Source: an uncultured Arachnia sp. (lineage in GTDB: Bacteria; Actinomycetota; Actinomycetes; Propionibacteriales; Propionibacteriaceae). From it: a stretch of DNA of 64,000 bases. The stretch covers positions 434,001 to 498,000 of the forward strand of contig CANLTJ010000001.1 in the NCBI GenBank assembly GCA_947493995.1. Reading direction: 5' to 3'. Every line of letters starts with the position of its first letter. Positions within the stretch are counted from its first letter, which is position 1. The notes under the pieces are model-generated. The model did not search any database and was not told the origin of the DNA. It was given only the letters and a program-made list of their open reading frames with translations. The position numbers were made by a program, and so were the translations under genes. Below, piece by piece: positions 29,936 to 39,279 of this stretch.

Positions 29936-30579
29936 CGGAGCTTCAGTCGGGGCAGCGCGGATTTTGGAGGCCCACCCACCGTAGCGTCGGCGGGGCGCAG
30001 GTAGTAGGGCTCCGGCGGCGCGACGGGCAATTCGCGCCAGTACGCCGCCAGAGAAGCGGCATCAATGTGGTCCGGGCCGTTCGGATCGAGGGTGATGTGG
30101 TCGCGCAGCGTTTCGGGTATCGGTCCGGCAACCGGGAGAGGGGGCATCGCCTCGGGAGCGCCCACCCGCGGCTCCCCGATGCGAACACCGTCGCGGTACT
30201 GCGCCCAGTAGAGCTCCTTGCGGCGGGCATCCGATGCGACGACGAACTCCTGCGGTGCGCCCGCTCTCCCCCATTGCAGGGCGAGAGCGTCCAGCGAACA
30301 AATGCGATGCAGTTCCGCGTCAGCCAGATGGGCCAGCGTGGCCGCGGCGGTGATCCCGACGCGCAAGCCGGTGAAGGGCCCGGGTCCCATGCCAACGACG
30401 AACTCATCGACGTCGGCCACTGTCAGACCATTGCGGCGACACACCTCGACCACGCAGGGCATCAGGGATTCGCCGTGCGCACGGCTATTGGTCACCACCT
30501 CGACGTCGACGGGAACACCGTCGCGCGCCAATCCAGCTGCGACGTGGTGCGACGTGTCAATGGCAAGTGCCCAACTCAT
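29932..30579 (-). CDS. tsaB: t6A synthesis protein TsaB
   Basis: 215 aa from ATG 30579, which overlaps the TsaE stop (ATGA); a longer in-frame reading upstream lies inside tsaE and is rejected. ASKHA-fold: MSWALAIDTSHHVAAGLA, SRAHGESLMPCVVEV, GMGPGPFTGLRVGI. It pairs with TsaD and TsaE to form threonylcarbamoyl-tRNA. Confidence 0.95.
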   Translation of the reverse strand: MSWALAIDTSHHVAAGLARDGVPVDVEVVTNSRAHGESLMPCVVEVCRRNGLTVADVDEFVVGMGPGPFTGLRVGITAAATLAHLADAELHRICSLDALALQWGRAGAPQEFVVASDARRKELYWAQYRDGVRIGEPRVGAPEAMPPLPVAGPIPETLRDHITLDPNGPDHIDAASLAAYWRELPVAPPEPYYLRPADATVGGPPKSALPRLKLR

Positions 30580-31505
30580 GTGTGCTCCCGAAGGGTTTCC
30601 AGTGCACCGTCCCAGCGCGCGCCGACACCGGTGAGCCGCACGGTACGCAGCTCGGTGGTGGGATCGGCGCTGCGAACAATGTCGATCTCCAGCCGGTCCT
30701 GCGCCAACCACTCGGCCTTTCCCCGGCCCCATTCGATGTAGGTCACCGAATCCGCCAGAGAGGCATCCAGGTCGACGTCGGAGAGTTCGGCGGCATCACC
30801 CAGACGGTATGCATCGACGTGCACCAGATGTGGTCCGCCGCCGAGGCTGCGGTGTACCCGGGAGATGACGAACGTCGGCGAGATCACCGGCCCCGCGACG
30901 CCCAGTCCTGCGCCCAGCCCCTGCGCGAGCGTCGTCTTGCCCGCACCGAGTTCACCGTCGACCACGAGGACATCGCCCGGTCGCAGCACGGTGGCCAACC
31001 GCTCACCCAGAGCCTGCATGGCCTCAGCGGTGCGCACCTCCTGCACGACGGGCAGATCCCGGCCCAGGATGTATCCGTCCTTGTCCTCCCGTACCACCGC
31101 GAAACCGTGGCGTTGCCACCACTGCAGCAGTTCGGGGAACTCGCGACGCGTCAGAAGCTCGACCCGTCGGCCACCTAAAGAGGCCGCGAGTTCGCCTGCT
31201 GCCTCAGCCAGAGCTCGGGCAAGGCCGCCGCGGGCAGCACCGGGCACCACACTGACCCGTCGCAGTGTGGCGACGGCTCCGTCGAGGTCCAGCAGCACGC
31301 ACCCGACCATCTCACCGCCGATCACTGCGCAGACACCGTGGCCGGTGGCCAGCGCATGCTCAATGTCGGCGACGGTGTCGGACAACGCCGCAGGCGGCGG
31401 GTCGACATGCCTGCGGTGCGCGAACGCCTCGTGGATGACCCGCAACATGGCGGGGGCATCCGCGGGCACGGCGAGCCGGAGCGACACCTCTGTGGACTGG
31501 TCCAT
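30576..31505 (-). CDS. tsaE: GNAT acetyltransferase - TsaE ATPase fusion
   Basis: 309 aa from ATG 31505 (MDQSTEVSLRLAVPADAPAM). Residues 1-155 are a GNAT domain (RRVSVVPGAARGGLARAL acetyl-CoA loop, LLQWWQRHGFAVV), residues 156-309 are TsaE with P-loop GELGAGKTT at 184-192 and ISPTFVISRVH, LVHVDAYRL, TYIEWGRGKAEWL. TsaE is normally about 150 aa, so the N-terminal half is an addition. TsaE drives the ATP-dependent cycle of TsaBD. The GNAT substrate is unknown; it might act on the ribosome or on another cytoplasmic target. An earlier start is possible but has no RBS. Confidence 0.9.
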   Translation of the reverse strand: MDQSTEVSLRLAVPADAPAMLRVIHEAFAHRRHVDPPPAALSDTVADIEHALATGHGVCAVIGGEMVGCVLLDLDGAVATLRRVSVVPGAARGGLARALAEAAGELAASLGGRRVELLTRREFPELLQWWQRHGFAVVREDKDGYILGRDLPVVQEVRTAEAMQALGERLATVLRPGDVLVVDGELGAGKTTLAQGLGAGLGVAGPVISPTFVISRVHRSLGGGPHLVHVDAYRLGDAAELSDVDLDASLADSVTYIEWGRGKAEWLAQDRLEIDIVRSADPTTELRTVRLTGVGARWDGALETLREHT

Positions 31506-31551
31506 TGCGTGGGCGATTCTAGTGCCGTCAATGACGAGGCCGTGCACGTCC

Positions 31552-33771
31552 CTACTTCCAGCTGCGGTTGCGGCCGCCACCACCGCCACGCTTGCGGAAG
31601 CCACCGCCGCCACCACGGTTCTGGGGACGACGCGGCTGCTGCTTCGGAGCGATCAGCCGCTGGTACTCGGCGTCCCGAATGGGCGCGCCCGTGGGAGCCT
31701 GTGCCCCAGTGGCCCTGTGCAGGTCGTCGCTGCCGGGGAACACGTCGGTGGGTGAGACGTTGACGCCCGCCTGACCGGAGATGCGACGCATCTCCTTGCG
31801 CTGGTGCGGCAGCACGATACTCACGACCGCACCGGATTCGCCGGCACGAGCGGTGCGCCCCGCCCGGTGAAGGTAGTCCTTCGAGTTCATGGGCGGGTCC
31901 ACCTGCAGAACCAGGGAGACGTCGTCGACGTGGATGCCGCGAGCGGCGACGTCGGTGGCCACCAAGACGGGAAGGTCCTTGCCCTTGAAGGCGGCAAGGA
32001 TCCGGGCACGTGCACCTTGGGTTAGCCCACCGTGCAGGGCTCCGGCCATGACCCCGGCTTCGCGGAGCTGTCCGGAGATGCGCTCAACGCCCATCTGGGT
32101 GCGGGCGAAGATCACCGTCTTGCCGTCGCGGTTGGCGATCTCGGCGGTGATGGGATTCTTGTGGTGCGGCGCCATGTGCAGCAGGTGGTGGGACAGCGTC
32201 GTGACGGAGTTCTTGGACGAGTCCACCTCATGGGTGACGGGATCGTGCAGGTACGTGCGCACCAAGCGGTCCACGGCGTGGTCCAGGGTGGCCGAGAACA
32301 GCATGCGCTGACCGGTGGCCGGGACCGACTCGAGCAGCGTCGTGACGGCGGGCATGAAGCCGAGATCGCTCATGTGATCGGCCTCGTCGAGGACGGTGAC
32401 CTCCACCTGCGACAGGTCGGCCGTCCCCTGCTCCAGCAGGTCGATGAGGCGGCCGGGGGTGGCCACGACGATGTCGACGCCGCGCTCGAATGCGCGGATC
32501 TGCGGCGGGTAGGGCATGCCGCCCGTGATGAGTGTCAGGTCCAGGCCGACGGTGCCTGCCAGTGGCGAGAGGTCGTCGGCGATCTGGAGAGCCAGCTCAC
32601 GGGTGGGGGTGATGATCATGGCGCGGGGGCTGCCTGAGGGGCGCCCGTCGGCCAGGCGGGTGAGCAGCGAGAGACCGAAGGCCAGCGTCTTGCCAGAACC
32701 GGTGCGACCGCGTCCGAGGACGTCGCGGCCAGCTATGCCGTCCGCGATGGTGGCCTGCTGGATTGGGAAGGGTGCAGTGATGCCTCGGGCCTCGAGCTGC
32801 GCCACCAGTGGCAAGCCGACGCCGAGTTCGGCGAAGCCGGACGCCTGGTGGGCGTCGGACACCTGGACGTCAGCGATTTCCCCTGCGCTCCAGCTCATTT
32901 GGTCGGTCTCGGGGTTGCCCAAGTCTTGGTCGTGGTCGTGGCGGTCGCGCGGCTGGTGGGGGCGCTCGCGGTAATCGTCGGAGGGGCCCCGGCGGCGTGA
33001 ATCGCTACCGAAGTTGCCACGGTTGTCCCGACCGCCTCCGCGAAAGTTGTTGTCCTCAAACCGGCGGCCTCCACGGTCGTCGGAGCGACGGGATCCGCGG
33101 TCCTCGAAGTTGCGCGGCCCACGGTCCTGGTAGGGGCGGCTGCCGCGATCATCGCGGGAGTTGCCCTGGTACCCACGATCATTGCGGTCCTGGTAGCGAC
33201 GGTCGCCGCGCGCATCGTCGCGGGAGTCACTGCGGGGACGGCCATAGCCACGCCTGTCGCGGTCATCACTCACGCGGCGGTCGCGGTCGTTGAAGCTGCC
33301 CCGACGGTCGTTGAACTCTCCACGTCCGCCCTCGGCAGCCCTGCGGCGGTCCGGCGAACGGCGATCCTTGGAGAAGTCGGACCCGGAATCACGGCGGTCA
33401 AACGACCGACGATCCGGCGAACCGGAATCACGACGATCAAAGGACCGACGATCCGGCGAACCGGAGTCACGACGATCAAACGACCCGCCGCTGGAACCGT
33501 AATCGCGGCGGTCGAAGGACCGGCGTTCATCGCGACCCCCACCGGTCCGGGGCCCCCGATCTGCCCGGTCGGTGTCGGAGCGGACGGTGCGCTCTTCACC
33601 GGAGCGACGGTCATCGCGAGAGACGTAGGGGCGGGAGCCCTCGTAGGGACGAGAGCCACCGCTCCTGCGGGGCTTGGCGCCCCGGGCGGCGCGCTCGGCG
33701 GCGCTCCATCGCTTCTTGGGCGTCCCATCCGCCTTGCGGGATTTGGGCGCCTTCTTGTTGGACATGGCCAT
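31552..33771 (-). CDS. DEAD-box RNA helicase with long RD-rich N-terminal tail
   Basis: 739 aa. The core (about residues 300-660) has Q-motif GITAPFPIQQATI, motif I RTGSGKT, Ia PTRELALQIA, II VLDEADHM, III SAT and VI HRAGRTARAG. The first 290 residues are disordered and made of R, D, S and G, with tandem SFDRRDSGSPDRR-type repeats; the C-terminus is an RGG-like GGGGGFRKRGGGGGRNRSWK. Such tails bind RNA and favour condensates; roles in ribosome assembly or cold adaptation are likely. ATGs at residues 1 and 3 are both possible starts. Confidence 0.93.
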   Translation of the reverse strand: MAMSNKKAPKSRKADGTPKKRWSAAERAARGAKPRRSGGSRPYEGSRPYVSRDDRRSGEERTVRSDTDRADRGPRTGGGRDERRSFDRRDYGSSGGSFDRRDSGSPDRRSFDRRDSGSPDRRSFDRRDSGSDFSKDRRSPDRRRAAEGGRGEFNDRRGSFNDRDRRVSDDRDRRGYGRPRSDSRDDARGDRRYQDRNDRGYQGNSRDDRGSRPYQDRGPRNFEDRGSRRSDDRGGRRFEDNNFRGGGRDNRGNFGSDSRRRGPSDDYRERPHQPRDRHDHDQDLGNPETDQMSWSAGEIADVQVSDAHQASGFAELGVGLPLVAQLEARGITAPFPIQQATIADGIAGRDVLGRGRTGSGKTLAFGLSLLTRLADGRPSGSPRAMIITPTRELALQIADDLSPLAGTVGLDLTLITGGMPYPPQIRAFERGVDIVVATPGRLIDLLEQGTADLSQVEVTVLDEADHMSDLGFMPAVTTLLESVPATGQRMLFSATLDHAVDRLVRTYLHDPVTHEVDSSKNSVTTLSHHLLHMAPHHKNPITAEIANRDGKTVIFARTQMGVERISGQLREAGVMAGALHGGLTQGARARILAAFKGKDLPVLVATDVAARGIHVDDVSLVLQVDPPMNSKDYLHRAGRTARAGESGAVVSIVLPHQRKEMRRISGQAGVNVSPTDVFPGSDDLHRATGAQAPTGAPIRDAEYQRLIAPKQQPRRPQNRGGGGGFRKRGGGGGRNRSWK

Positions 33772-34148
33772 GGTGATTCCTCAAATGGATCGTCGACGAG
33801 CCCGGCGGCGGTATGCGCCCGGCAGTGGCTCGTCTCGTCCTAAAAGGTGTCCCATTACAAGACGGCCAGAGGATGCGATCAGTGTCGCGCCTCGATGGTG
33901 CTGCTGTACCGATGGAGCTGTCGGCCCAGAACTTGGCCGACGGGTGACAAATACGCGGACCGGAGCAGCACGGTCGCGGGGGGCCAATTTGACCAAAGGC
34001 TAGGTTACCCGCACCACCATCGATGCCCCAAATCGGGCAACCCCCAGCGAGACTCCCCTGCCGCCCCGCGAATCGGTGGGTTGCCCCAACTAATTGGTAG
34101 GGAAGGTGGCGAGGACGCCAACAAAACGACCACTGAAGGGCAACCGGC
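33772..34148 (-). promoter_or_regulatory. Long leader/intergenic region upstream of the helicase gene
   Basis: 377 bases without a gene. Just before the helicase start lies a hairpin with arms ACGAGCC (33796-33802) and GGCTCGT (33827-33833) around a GC-rich centre, close enough to influence the ribosome site. Long structured leaders are usual for cold-inducible DEAD-box helicase genes. Nothing else was recognised. Confidence 0.45.
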
Positions 34149-35354
34149 TCACTCGAAGAGTCCCGCCGCCAAGTGGCGGTCTGCAGAAAATCCCGGCGGC
34201 ACGGCGAATACAGCCGATCCAATGGCGGTGGTCCATTCGTTGAGCGCGTCCGAAGCATCAAGAGTCTGCTGCACCGGGATGAACTGCTCGGCGATGCTGG
34301 ACTGCATGGCGAGGAAGAGCAGCCCGGCAGTTTCCCGGCCGGCGTCGTCGATGTGGGTGTAGTTGATGCCCCGTCGAAACATTCGACGGCCCCTGTTCTC
34401 GGCGGGATGTGCACGTCGGGCGTGCGCGTCGAGCGGGACCACGAGGTCGCCATCGGAGGTGGCCGAGCGGTCGATGTCGTCGCGTTCGCTGCCTCCAGTC
34501 AGCGGTGCGCCGTCCTTGAGGTCGCGGCCGATCGCCTTCTCCTGGCGGTCCCGGATGAGGGTCTCCCACTCATCGAGATCCATTTCGATGCGACGCAGTA
34601 CCAGCTGGGTGCCATTGGCGAGCCAGCCGTCGGTGGACCACAGCGCCTGCCCCAGATCCTCCGGCAGAGGGTTGCGGCTGCCGTCAACCTGACCGAAAAG
34701 ATTGCGTCCGGTCACCGGGTTGCCCTCGGCGTCCACACCGCGCCAGAAGCCCGACTGGCTCCAGCGCGGGAGCGCAAACGGCCGGGCATCAACGCTCATG
34801 CGCCGGCAGGCGTGGGCGACGGTTGTCTCGTCATCGGCCTGCACCATGACCAGCAGGTCTCCGCCGCTCCATCGCTCCTGCAGTGCGTCGTGGTCCATGG
34901 GTGGGATCGTCTGGAAGCCGGCGGGTCTTTTGTCCTCCAGCCCGGGCAGCGCGAAGACCTCGGGACCGAGGCCGACGGTGATTGTCAGTGACACAGCCTC
35001 CTGGGCCATGTCCGGAGTGGCATCGCCCGGTGCCGGACGGCCGGCCATGAGAGCTGCGATTGTCTGGCTCCACACCCTCATGAGGCGTGCCAGAGCAGCG
35101 GCGTCGGTCTTTCCCAGCAGGTCGAATGCCAGGAGCCGGTGTGCGGCGGGAGCGGGCGTCACGATGCCGGACTGGTGGGTGCCGTGCGCGTCGTATCGCT
35201 GTCGCGTGACGCCGCCGGAGACCGGAAGCGCGTGCGGCCCGGTCTCAGGAGTGGCGCTCGCGCGTCCGCCGACGACCCCGGCGGCCACCCCCGCCCCCGC
35301 TGCGCCGGCGTAGCCGAACAGCGCGCGACGCTTCATGGGGGCCGGATCGGACAT
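34149..35354 (-). CDS. Dyp-type heme peroxidase, Tat-exported
   Basis: 401 aa. The N-terminus has a twin-arginine signal (KRRALFGYAGAAGAG followed by an Ala/Gly hydrophobic run). DyP signature GQVDGSRN (GXXDG motif, about residue 221) and the late FRRGINYTHIDD are visible. The family oxidises dyes, phenols or Mn(II) with H2O2, and EfeB-type members take part in heme-iron uptake, but no EfeUO genes are nearby. Divergent from the copper-chaperone lipoprotein gene with only 60 bases between, so the two probably share a promoter region. Confidence 0.93.
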   Translation of the reverse strand: MSDPAPMKRRALFGYAGAAGAGVAAGVVGGRASATPETGPHALPVSGGVTRQRYDAHGTHQSGIVTPAPAAHRLLAFDLLGKTDAAALARLMRVWSQTIAALMAGRPAPGDATPDMAQEAVSLTITVGLGPEVFALPGLEDKRPAGFQTIPPMDHDALQERWSGGDLLVMVQADDETTVAHACRRMSVDARPFALPRWSQSGFWRGVDAEGNPVTGRNLFGQVDGSRNPLPEDLGQALWSTDGWLANGTQLVLRRIEMDLDEWETLIRDRQEKAIGRDLKDGAPLTGGSERDDIDRSATSDGDLVVPLDAHARRAHPAENRGRRMFRRGINYTHIDDAGRETAGLLFLAMQSSIAEQFIPVQQTLDASDALNEWTTAIGSAVFAVPPGFSADRHLAAGLFE

Positions 35355-35414
35355 GGCTCAAGTGTAGGAAGCAGATGGGATGGGTCCAACCGGAGCGGCT
35401 GTACAGTCACTCCC

Positions 35415-35930
35415 ATGAAGAAGTGGATGGTGCCGGTGGTGGGCGCCACGATGCTGGTGGGCGCGTGTGGAGTTCCGGCCGAGGGCGGGGAACCCGGTGC
35501 CGGCGACTCATCGGGCGTACTCCTCGCAGATCCCTGGGTCCGCTCCACCGACGGGTCCCAACGTCCGGACATGACTGCGCTGTTCGTGAACATCACCAAC
35601 CCCACGTCCAGCGACGTCACGCTCCTCACAGCTGACTGCGGAGACGTCGCCAGCGTGGTGGAGGTGCACGAGATGGTGATGATGGACGGTGAGATGGTGA
35701 TGCGGGAAGCAGAAGGTGGAGTCGTGGTGCCCAAAGAGTCTCACGAGCATCTCGCCCCCGGTGGCCCGCACATCATGCTGAGGGAGTTGACACGTGAGCT
35801 GCCCGCTGGAGGTGAAGAGATCTCATGCACACTGATCTTCGACAACGGCCAGGAGCTGGATGTCATTGCGCCGGTGAAGGAATTCACCGAGGAGCAGGAC
35901 ACCTACCACACGCACGAGGACGACGAGTAG
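35415..35930 (+). CDS. PCu(A)C copper-chaperone lipoprotein
   Basis: 171 aa from ATG 35415. Lipoprotein signal with lipobox MLVGACG, then the PCu(A)C domain: WVRSTDGSQRPDMTALFVNI, VEVHEMVMMDGEM (first His/Met ligands) and GGPHIMLREL (second His-x-Met). It likely holds Cu(I) outside the membrane for cytochrome oxidase assembly. The C-terminal tail is rich in H, E and D (TYHTHEDDE), which may add metal-binding sites. Confidence 0.93.
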   Translation: MKKWMVPVVGATMLVGACGVPAEGGEPGAGDSSGVLLADPWVRSTDGSQRPDMTALFVNITNPTSSDVTLLTADCGDVASVVEVHEMVMMDGEMVMREAEGGVVVPKESHEHLAPGGPHIMLRELTRELPAGGEEISCTLIFDNGQELDVIAPVKEFTEEQDTYHTHEDDE

Positions 35931-35934
35931 CAGG

Positions 35935-37071
35935 TCACGCCACCGGAAGACCGCGGCGCATCGAGGGCCTGATGGCATCCGCGTAGTGGTCCATCAACTC
36001 GTCGCACACCGCCTCCCACGTTCGGCTCATCACTGAGCTGCGAGCTGATCTGCCCAGTCTCTCGCGCTCCCCGGGATTGGCGAGCAGCCTCTCCACATCC
36101 CTGCGCATGGCGCCAAGATCTCCGGGCTCGTAGAGCAGCCCAGTCTCGCCGTTCTCGATGAGGTCGATGGGGCCTCCCCGACGTGGCGCCACCACCGGGA
36201 GCCCGGCCGCCTTCGCTTCCTGAATGGCCTGGCAGAACGTCTCCAACTCACCGGGATGCACAAACACATCCAGACTCGCCAGGACCTCGGCCTGCTTGCT
36301 GCCGTCCAGGTGCCCCAAGAATTGGGCGTCCGGCATGACCTCCTCGAGTGAGGATCGGTTCGGCCCCTCACCGATGATGACGATCCGGCTGTTGGGCAGG
36401 TCGGAGAGGACCCGCAGGTCCTCCACCTGTTTCTCGTTCGCCAGCCTCCCCATGTAACCGATCAGGAGCTCGCCGTCGGGCGCCATCTGGCGGCGAAGGA
36501 CATCGGAGCGACGCGCGGGGTTGAAGTGGCGGGCGTCGACCCCTCGTCCCCAGACACGTACCCGGGGAATGCCCTGGAAGCGTAGTTGCTCAGCTGCGAA
36601 CGTGGACGGAGCCAGGTTGAGGGTGGCGAGCATGTGGGATTTCCGTACGTGATGCCACAACAACGGCTCCAGGTGAGGAAAGCCGTACCGCACCGCGTAG
36701 GACGGCACCTCTGTCTGATACACGGCGACGATCGGCAGCCCCATCTTGGCGCCCACGGATGCAGCCTTGAAGCCGATCTGGAAGGGAGCGGCCAGATGGA
36801 TGATGTCCGGCGAGAAGCCGGCAAGCATCTTCTCGACGCTGTAGGTGGGTGTTGTGACAACTCGCACCATGCCGTAGCCGGGCAGACCGATGGATGGCAC
36901 CGTTTCCACGGGGAAGCCCGAGCAGTGCTCGGGAGTTCTGTCGCCGTCCTGGGGAGCGATGACCATGGCTTCGTGCCCATTGCCACGCAGGTACTCCAGC
37001 AACCGCAGGACGGAATTGGTCACTCCGTTGACCTGCGGCAGGAAGGATTCCGCGATGACAGCTACACGCAC
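35935..37071 (-). CDS. GT4 family glycosyltransferase (mannosyltransferase-like)
   Basis: 378 aa from GTG 37071 ([16 protein letters not shown]); the longer reading begins inside repeat copy C and is rejected. GT-B fold: N-terminal [20 protein letters not shown] with [12 protein letters not shown], and the C-terminal donor-binding segment [27 protein letters not shown] (E-x7-E). This resembles actinobacterial GDP-mannose-dependent alpha-mannosyltransferases of phosphatidylinositol mannoside or lipomannan synthesis. Convergent with the PCu(A)C gene. Confidence 0.9.
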   Translation of the reverse strand: MRVAVIAESFLPQVNGVTNSVLRLLEYLRGNGHEAMVIAPQDGDRTPEHCSGFPVETVPSIGLPGYGMVRVVTTPTYSVEKMLAGFSPDIIHLAAPFQIGFKAASVGAKMGLPIVAVYQTEVPSYAVRYGFPHLEPLLWHHVRKSHMLATLNLAPSTFAAEQLRFQGIPRVRVWGRGVDARHFNPARRSDVLRRQMAPDGELLIGYMGRLANEKQVEDLRVLSDLPNSRIVIIGEGPNRSSLEEVMPDAQFLGHLDGSKQAEVLASLDVFVHPGELETFCQAIQEAKAAGLPVVAPRRGGPIDLIENGETGLLYEPGDLGAMRRDVERLLANPGERERLGRSARSSVMSRTWEAVCDELMDHYADAIRPSMRRGLPVA

Positions 37072-37119
37072 GCATCGGAGTCTAGACGAGCGTCCGCCGT
37101 GCACAGAGCTGAGGAAGCA

Positions 37120-37262
37120 CTGATCAATGCTGTTCGCAGCGAGGACTTGGCGGGCGGGATGAGATGGTGTCACTGCATCTGGTGCGTGTACTTCGATGTC
37201 CATATCCAGATGATGGGGCGCCAGATCGCCCGATCCGGTGCGCCGCAGCCAGGAGATCAGTG
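37120..37262 (-). repeat. Dispersed ~150-bp element, copy C (inverted)
   Basis: Same family as copies A and B in the opposite orientation: CTGATCAAT at 37120-37128, then GGCGGGATGAGATGGTGT, a CATCTGG..CCAGATG stem and CGATCCGGTGCGCCGCAG. The far end reads GAGATCAGTGG, so that terminal repeat has diverged. Most of the 281-base space between nnrDE and the glycosyltransferase gene is this element. Confidence 0.85.
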
Positions 37263-37352
37263 GTTTCTCAAGCCATCTGACGAAAGAGTGTGTCGCGATT
37301 GGCAGGATCGGGCCTCACAACGGTGATCAGCTGGTCTGGCTGCAGTTTTTCG

Positions 37353-38750
37353 TCAGGTTCGCGCGGGAGTCGTGACCAGGTCGGCGATGGTTGCGGGATA
37401 GTAGGAGGCGAGCACGTCGGGCGGGTGGGGACCGGGATGACGCCGTGCTGTGATTGCTTGGATGCTGGCGGCAAGGATGGCTGCTCGTTCCGCACCGACT
37501 CCGGCGGCCAGAAGGGTTCCGCAGGCACCGGCGAGCGTATCGCCGGACCCTGCCTGACCGGTCCATGCCGGACCGCCCACAGCGATGGTGACACGGCCCT
37601 CGGGGGATGCGACGTACTGCGTCCCGCCCTTGAGCAACACTGTCGCGCTGAACTCTGCGGCGGCCCGTCGGACGGAATCGATCGGGTGTGCTTCCACCTC
37701 TTCCCGGTCCACATCCAGCATGCGCGCGAGTTCCCCCGCGTGAGGTGTCAGCATGCTGCCCTCGGGCAGCCGGGCCGGGAGCAGGGTCAGGGCATCCGCG
37801 TCCAGCACCAGGGGAACGTCGCGCCCGATGGCGCTGTCCAGTCGCTCTCGGGCATCGTCGAGGTCCCCCCAGCCGGAGCCGAGCACCATCGCCTGGACCC
37901 GGCCCCCAGCCGTCACAACGCTGGGGAATCGACCCATGATGAGTTGCTGGGACGCGTCACCCAGGTAGCGGACCATGCCGGGACCGGTGTGCAGGGCGCC
38001 CGCACATCCAAGGATTGCAGCACCCGGGTAGTCGGCTGAGCCGGTGTCCAGCCCCACCACACCGCGGGTGTACTTGTGGCTGTTGGGGCCGGGCATCGGC
38101 CACCACCGCGCAACGTCCGACTCCTCCGCCACCCGTACACCCGTGTCCGCCACCACAACACCGATGTCTGCCACCACCACGTCACCGCACCGCTCCGATG
38201 CCTCGCCGATGACGTGGCAGGGCTTGGGTGCTGCGAAAGTCACCGTGCAATCGGCGCGGAAGCTGGTGTGCACGTCACCTGAGTCTGCATCCAGGCCACT
38301 GGGCAGGTCGACGGCGAGCATGGGAACGCCCAGGGCCTCGGCCGCGTCTGCAAATGTCGCGACGCCGTCCGGCAGGCCGGGACGGCTCCCCAGCCCCAGA
38401 ACGGCGTCGACCACCAGCGCCGCATCTCCCAGGGATGCCGATGCCTCCACGGCACCCACCTCACGACAGCCCGCTTGCCTGGCAGCCGTCAACCCCTCCT
38501 CGTGAGCGGTTCCCATCGCCAGCCATATCAGCACCTCACGATCCGCCGCCAGCGTTGCCGCGGCGTACAGCCCGTCCCCACCGTTGTTGCCAGGTCCCAC
38601 CGCCATCACCACCGGTCCGTTGGGCGCGACGATTCGCGCGACAGAGACGACGGCTTGCGCGGCGGTGCCCATCAGCTCGATGCCGGGCTGCTCGGCGAAC
38701 ACCCTCTCTTCGGCCGCCCGGAGTTGATCGGCTGTTGCGACTGGTCTCAT
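37353..38750 (-). CDS. nnr: Bifunctional NAD(P)H-hydrate repair enzyme (epimerase + dehydratase)
   Basis: 465 aa. N-terminal YjeF/NnrE epimerase domain (PVVMAVGPGNNGGDGLYAAA, residues 1-210) and C-terminal NnrD ribokinase-like dehydratase (SMLTPHAGELARML; GQAGSGDTLAGACGTLLAAG). It repairs hydrated NADH/NADPH. The stop overlap with acpS shows co-expression, as in most actinomycetes. The alr gene that usually follows is absent here. Confidence 0.94.
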   Translation of the reverse strand: MRPVATADQLRAAEERVFAEQPGIELMGTAAQAVVSVARIVAPNGPVVMAVGPGNNGGDGLYAAATLAADREVLIWLAMGTAHEEGLTAARQAGCREVGAVEASASLGDAALVVDAVLGLGSRPGLPDGVATFADAAEALGVPMLAVDLPSGLDADSGDVHTSFRADCTVTFAAPKPCHVIGEASERCGDVVVADIGVVVADTGVRVAEESDVARWWPMPGPNSHKYTRGVVGLDTGSADYPGAAILGCAGALHTGPGMVRYLGDASQQLIMGRFPSVVTAGGRVQAMVLGSGWGDLDDARERLDSAIGRDVPLVLDADALTLLPARLPEGSMLTPHAGELARMLDVDREEVEAHPIDSVRRAAAEFSATVLLKGGTQYVASPEGRVTIAVGGPAWTGQAGSGDTLAGACGTLLAAGVGAERAAILAASIQAITARRHPGPHPPDVLASYYPATIADLVTTPART

Positions 38751-39097
38751 GACTCACACACCACCATTGCTGTTGCGTACCCACCGTCGTGGGAGATGGA
38801 CAGATGGATCGTGGCAATCCCCAGCGCCGCGATGCGCGCAGCGACGGTGCCACTTGTCTCGAAGGACGGCACACCGACGTCGGATTTCACCACTTGGCAG
38901 TCGAGCCACCGCATGCCCCCGGGTGATCCCAACGCCTTGGCGAGGGCTTCCTTGGCGGCGAACCTGGCTGCCTGCGACGGCAGGGACAGTTCCTGCTCCG
39001 ACGGCGTGAGCAGTCGTGCGCGGAGCCCCGGGCGACGTTCCAGCATCGCCTCGAAGCGCGCGACGACGCACAGATCCGTCCCGATACCCACGATCAT
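38747..39097 (-). CDS. acpS: Holo-[acyl-carrier-protein] synthase
   Basis: 116 aa from ATG 39097 (MIVGIGTDLCVVARFEAML). Transfers phosphopantetheine from CoA to acyl carrier protein. Family motifs: GTDLC (Mg ligand Asp), RFAAKEALAKALG and HLSISHDGGYATAMVV. Overlaps the nnr gene by four bases. Confidence 0.95.
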   Translation of the reverse strand: MIVGIGTDLCVVARFEAMLERRPGLRARLLTPSEQELSLPSQAARFAAKEALAKALGSPGGMRWLDCQVVKSDVGVPSFETSGTVAARIAALGIATIHLSISHDGGYATAMVVCES

Positions 39098-39279
39098 GAG
39101 CTCAACACTAGGCGGTCCGCACTTCTCACCCCGCCACGTCGGACAGCGAGTACGCGTCTTCAGATTCCAATGGCACCGACGCACCGTCTGCCCTCCCCGC
39201 GTTGGATACTGGTGCGGCACGCGTGAAAGCCTGCGACGCCCGGACCCACCGATCACCACCCGTGAGGAAGATCCACACC

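Noticed and set aside
33345..33490. DNA direct repeats as a mobile element
   Set aside because: They are in frame and encode the RD/RS-rich repeats of the helicase tail.
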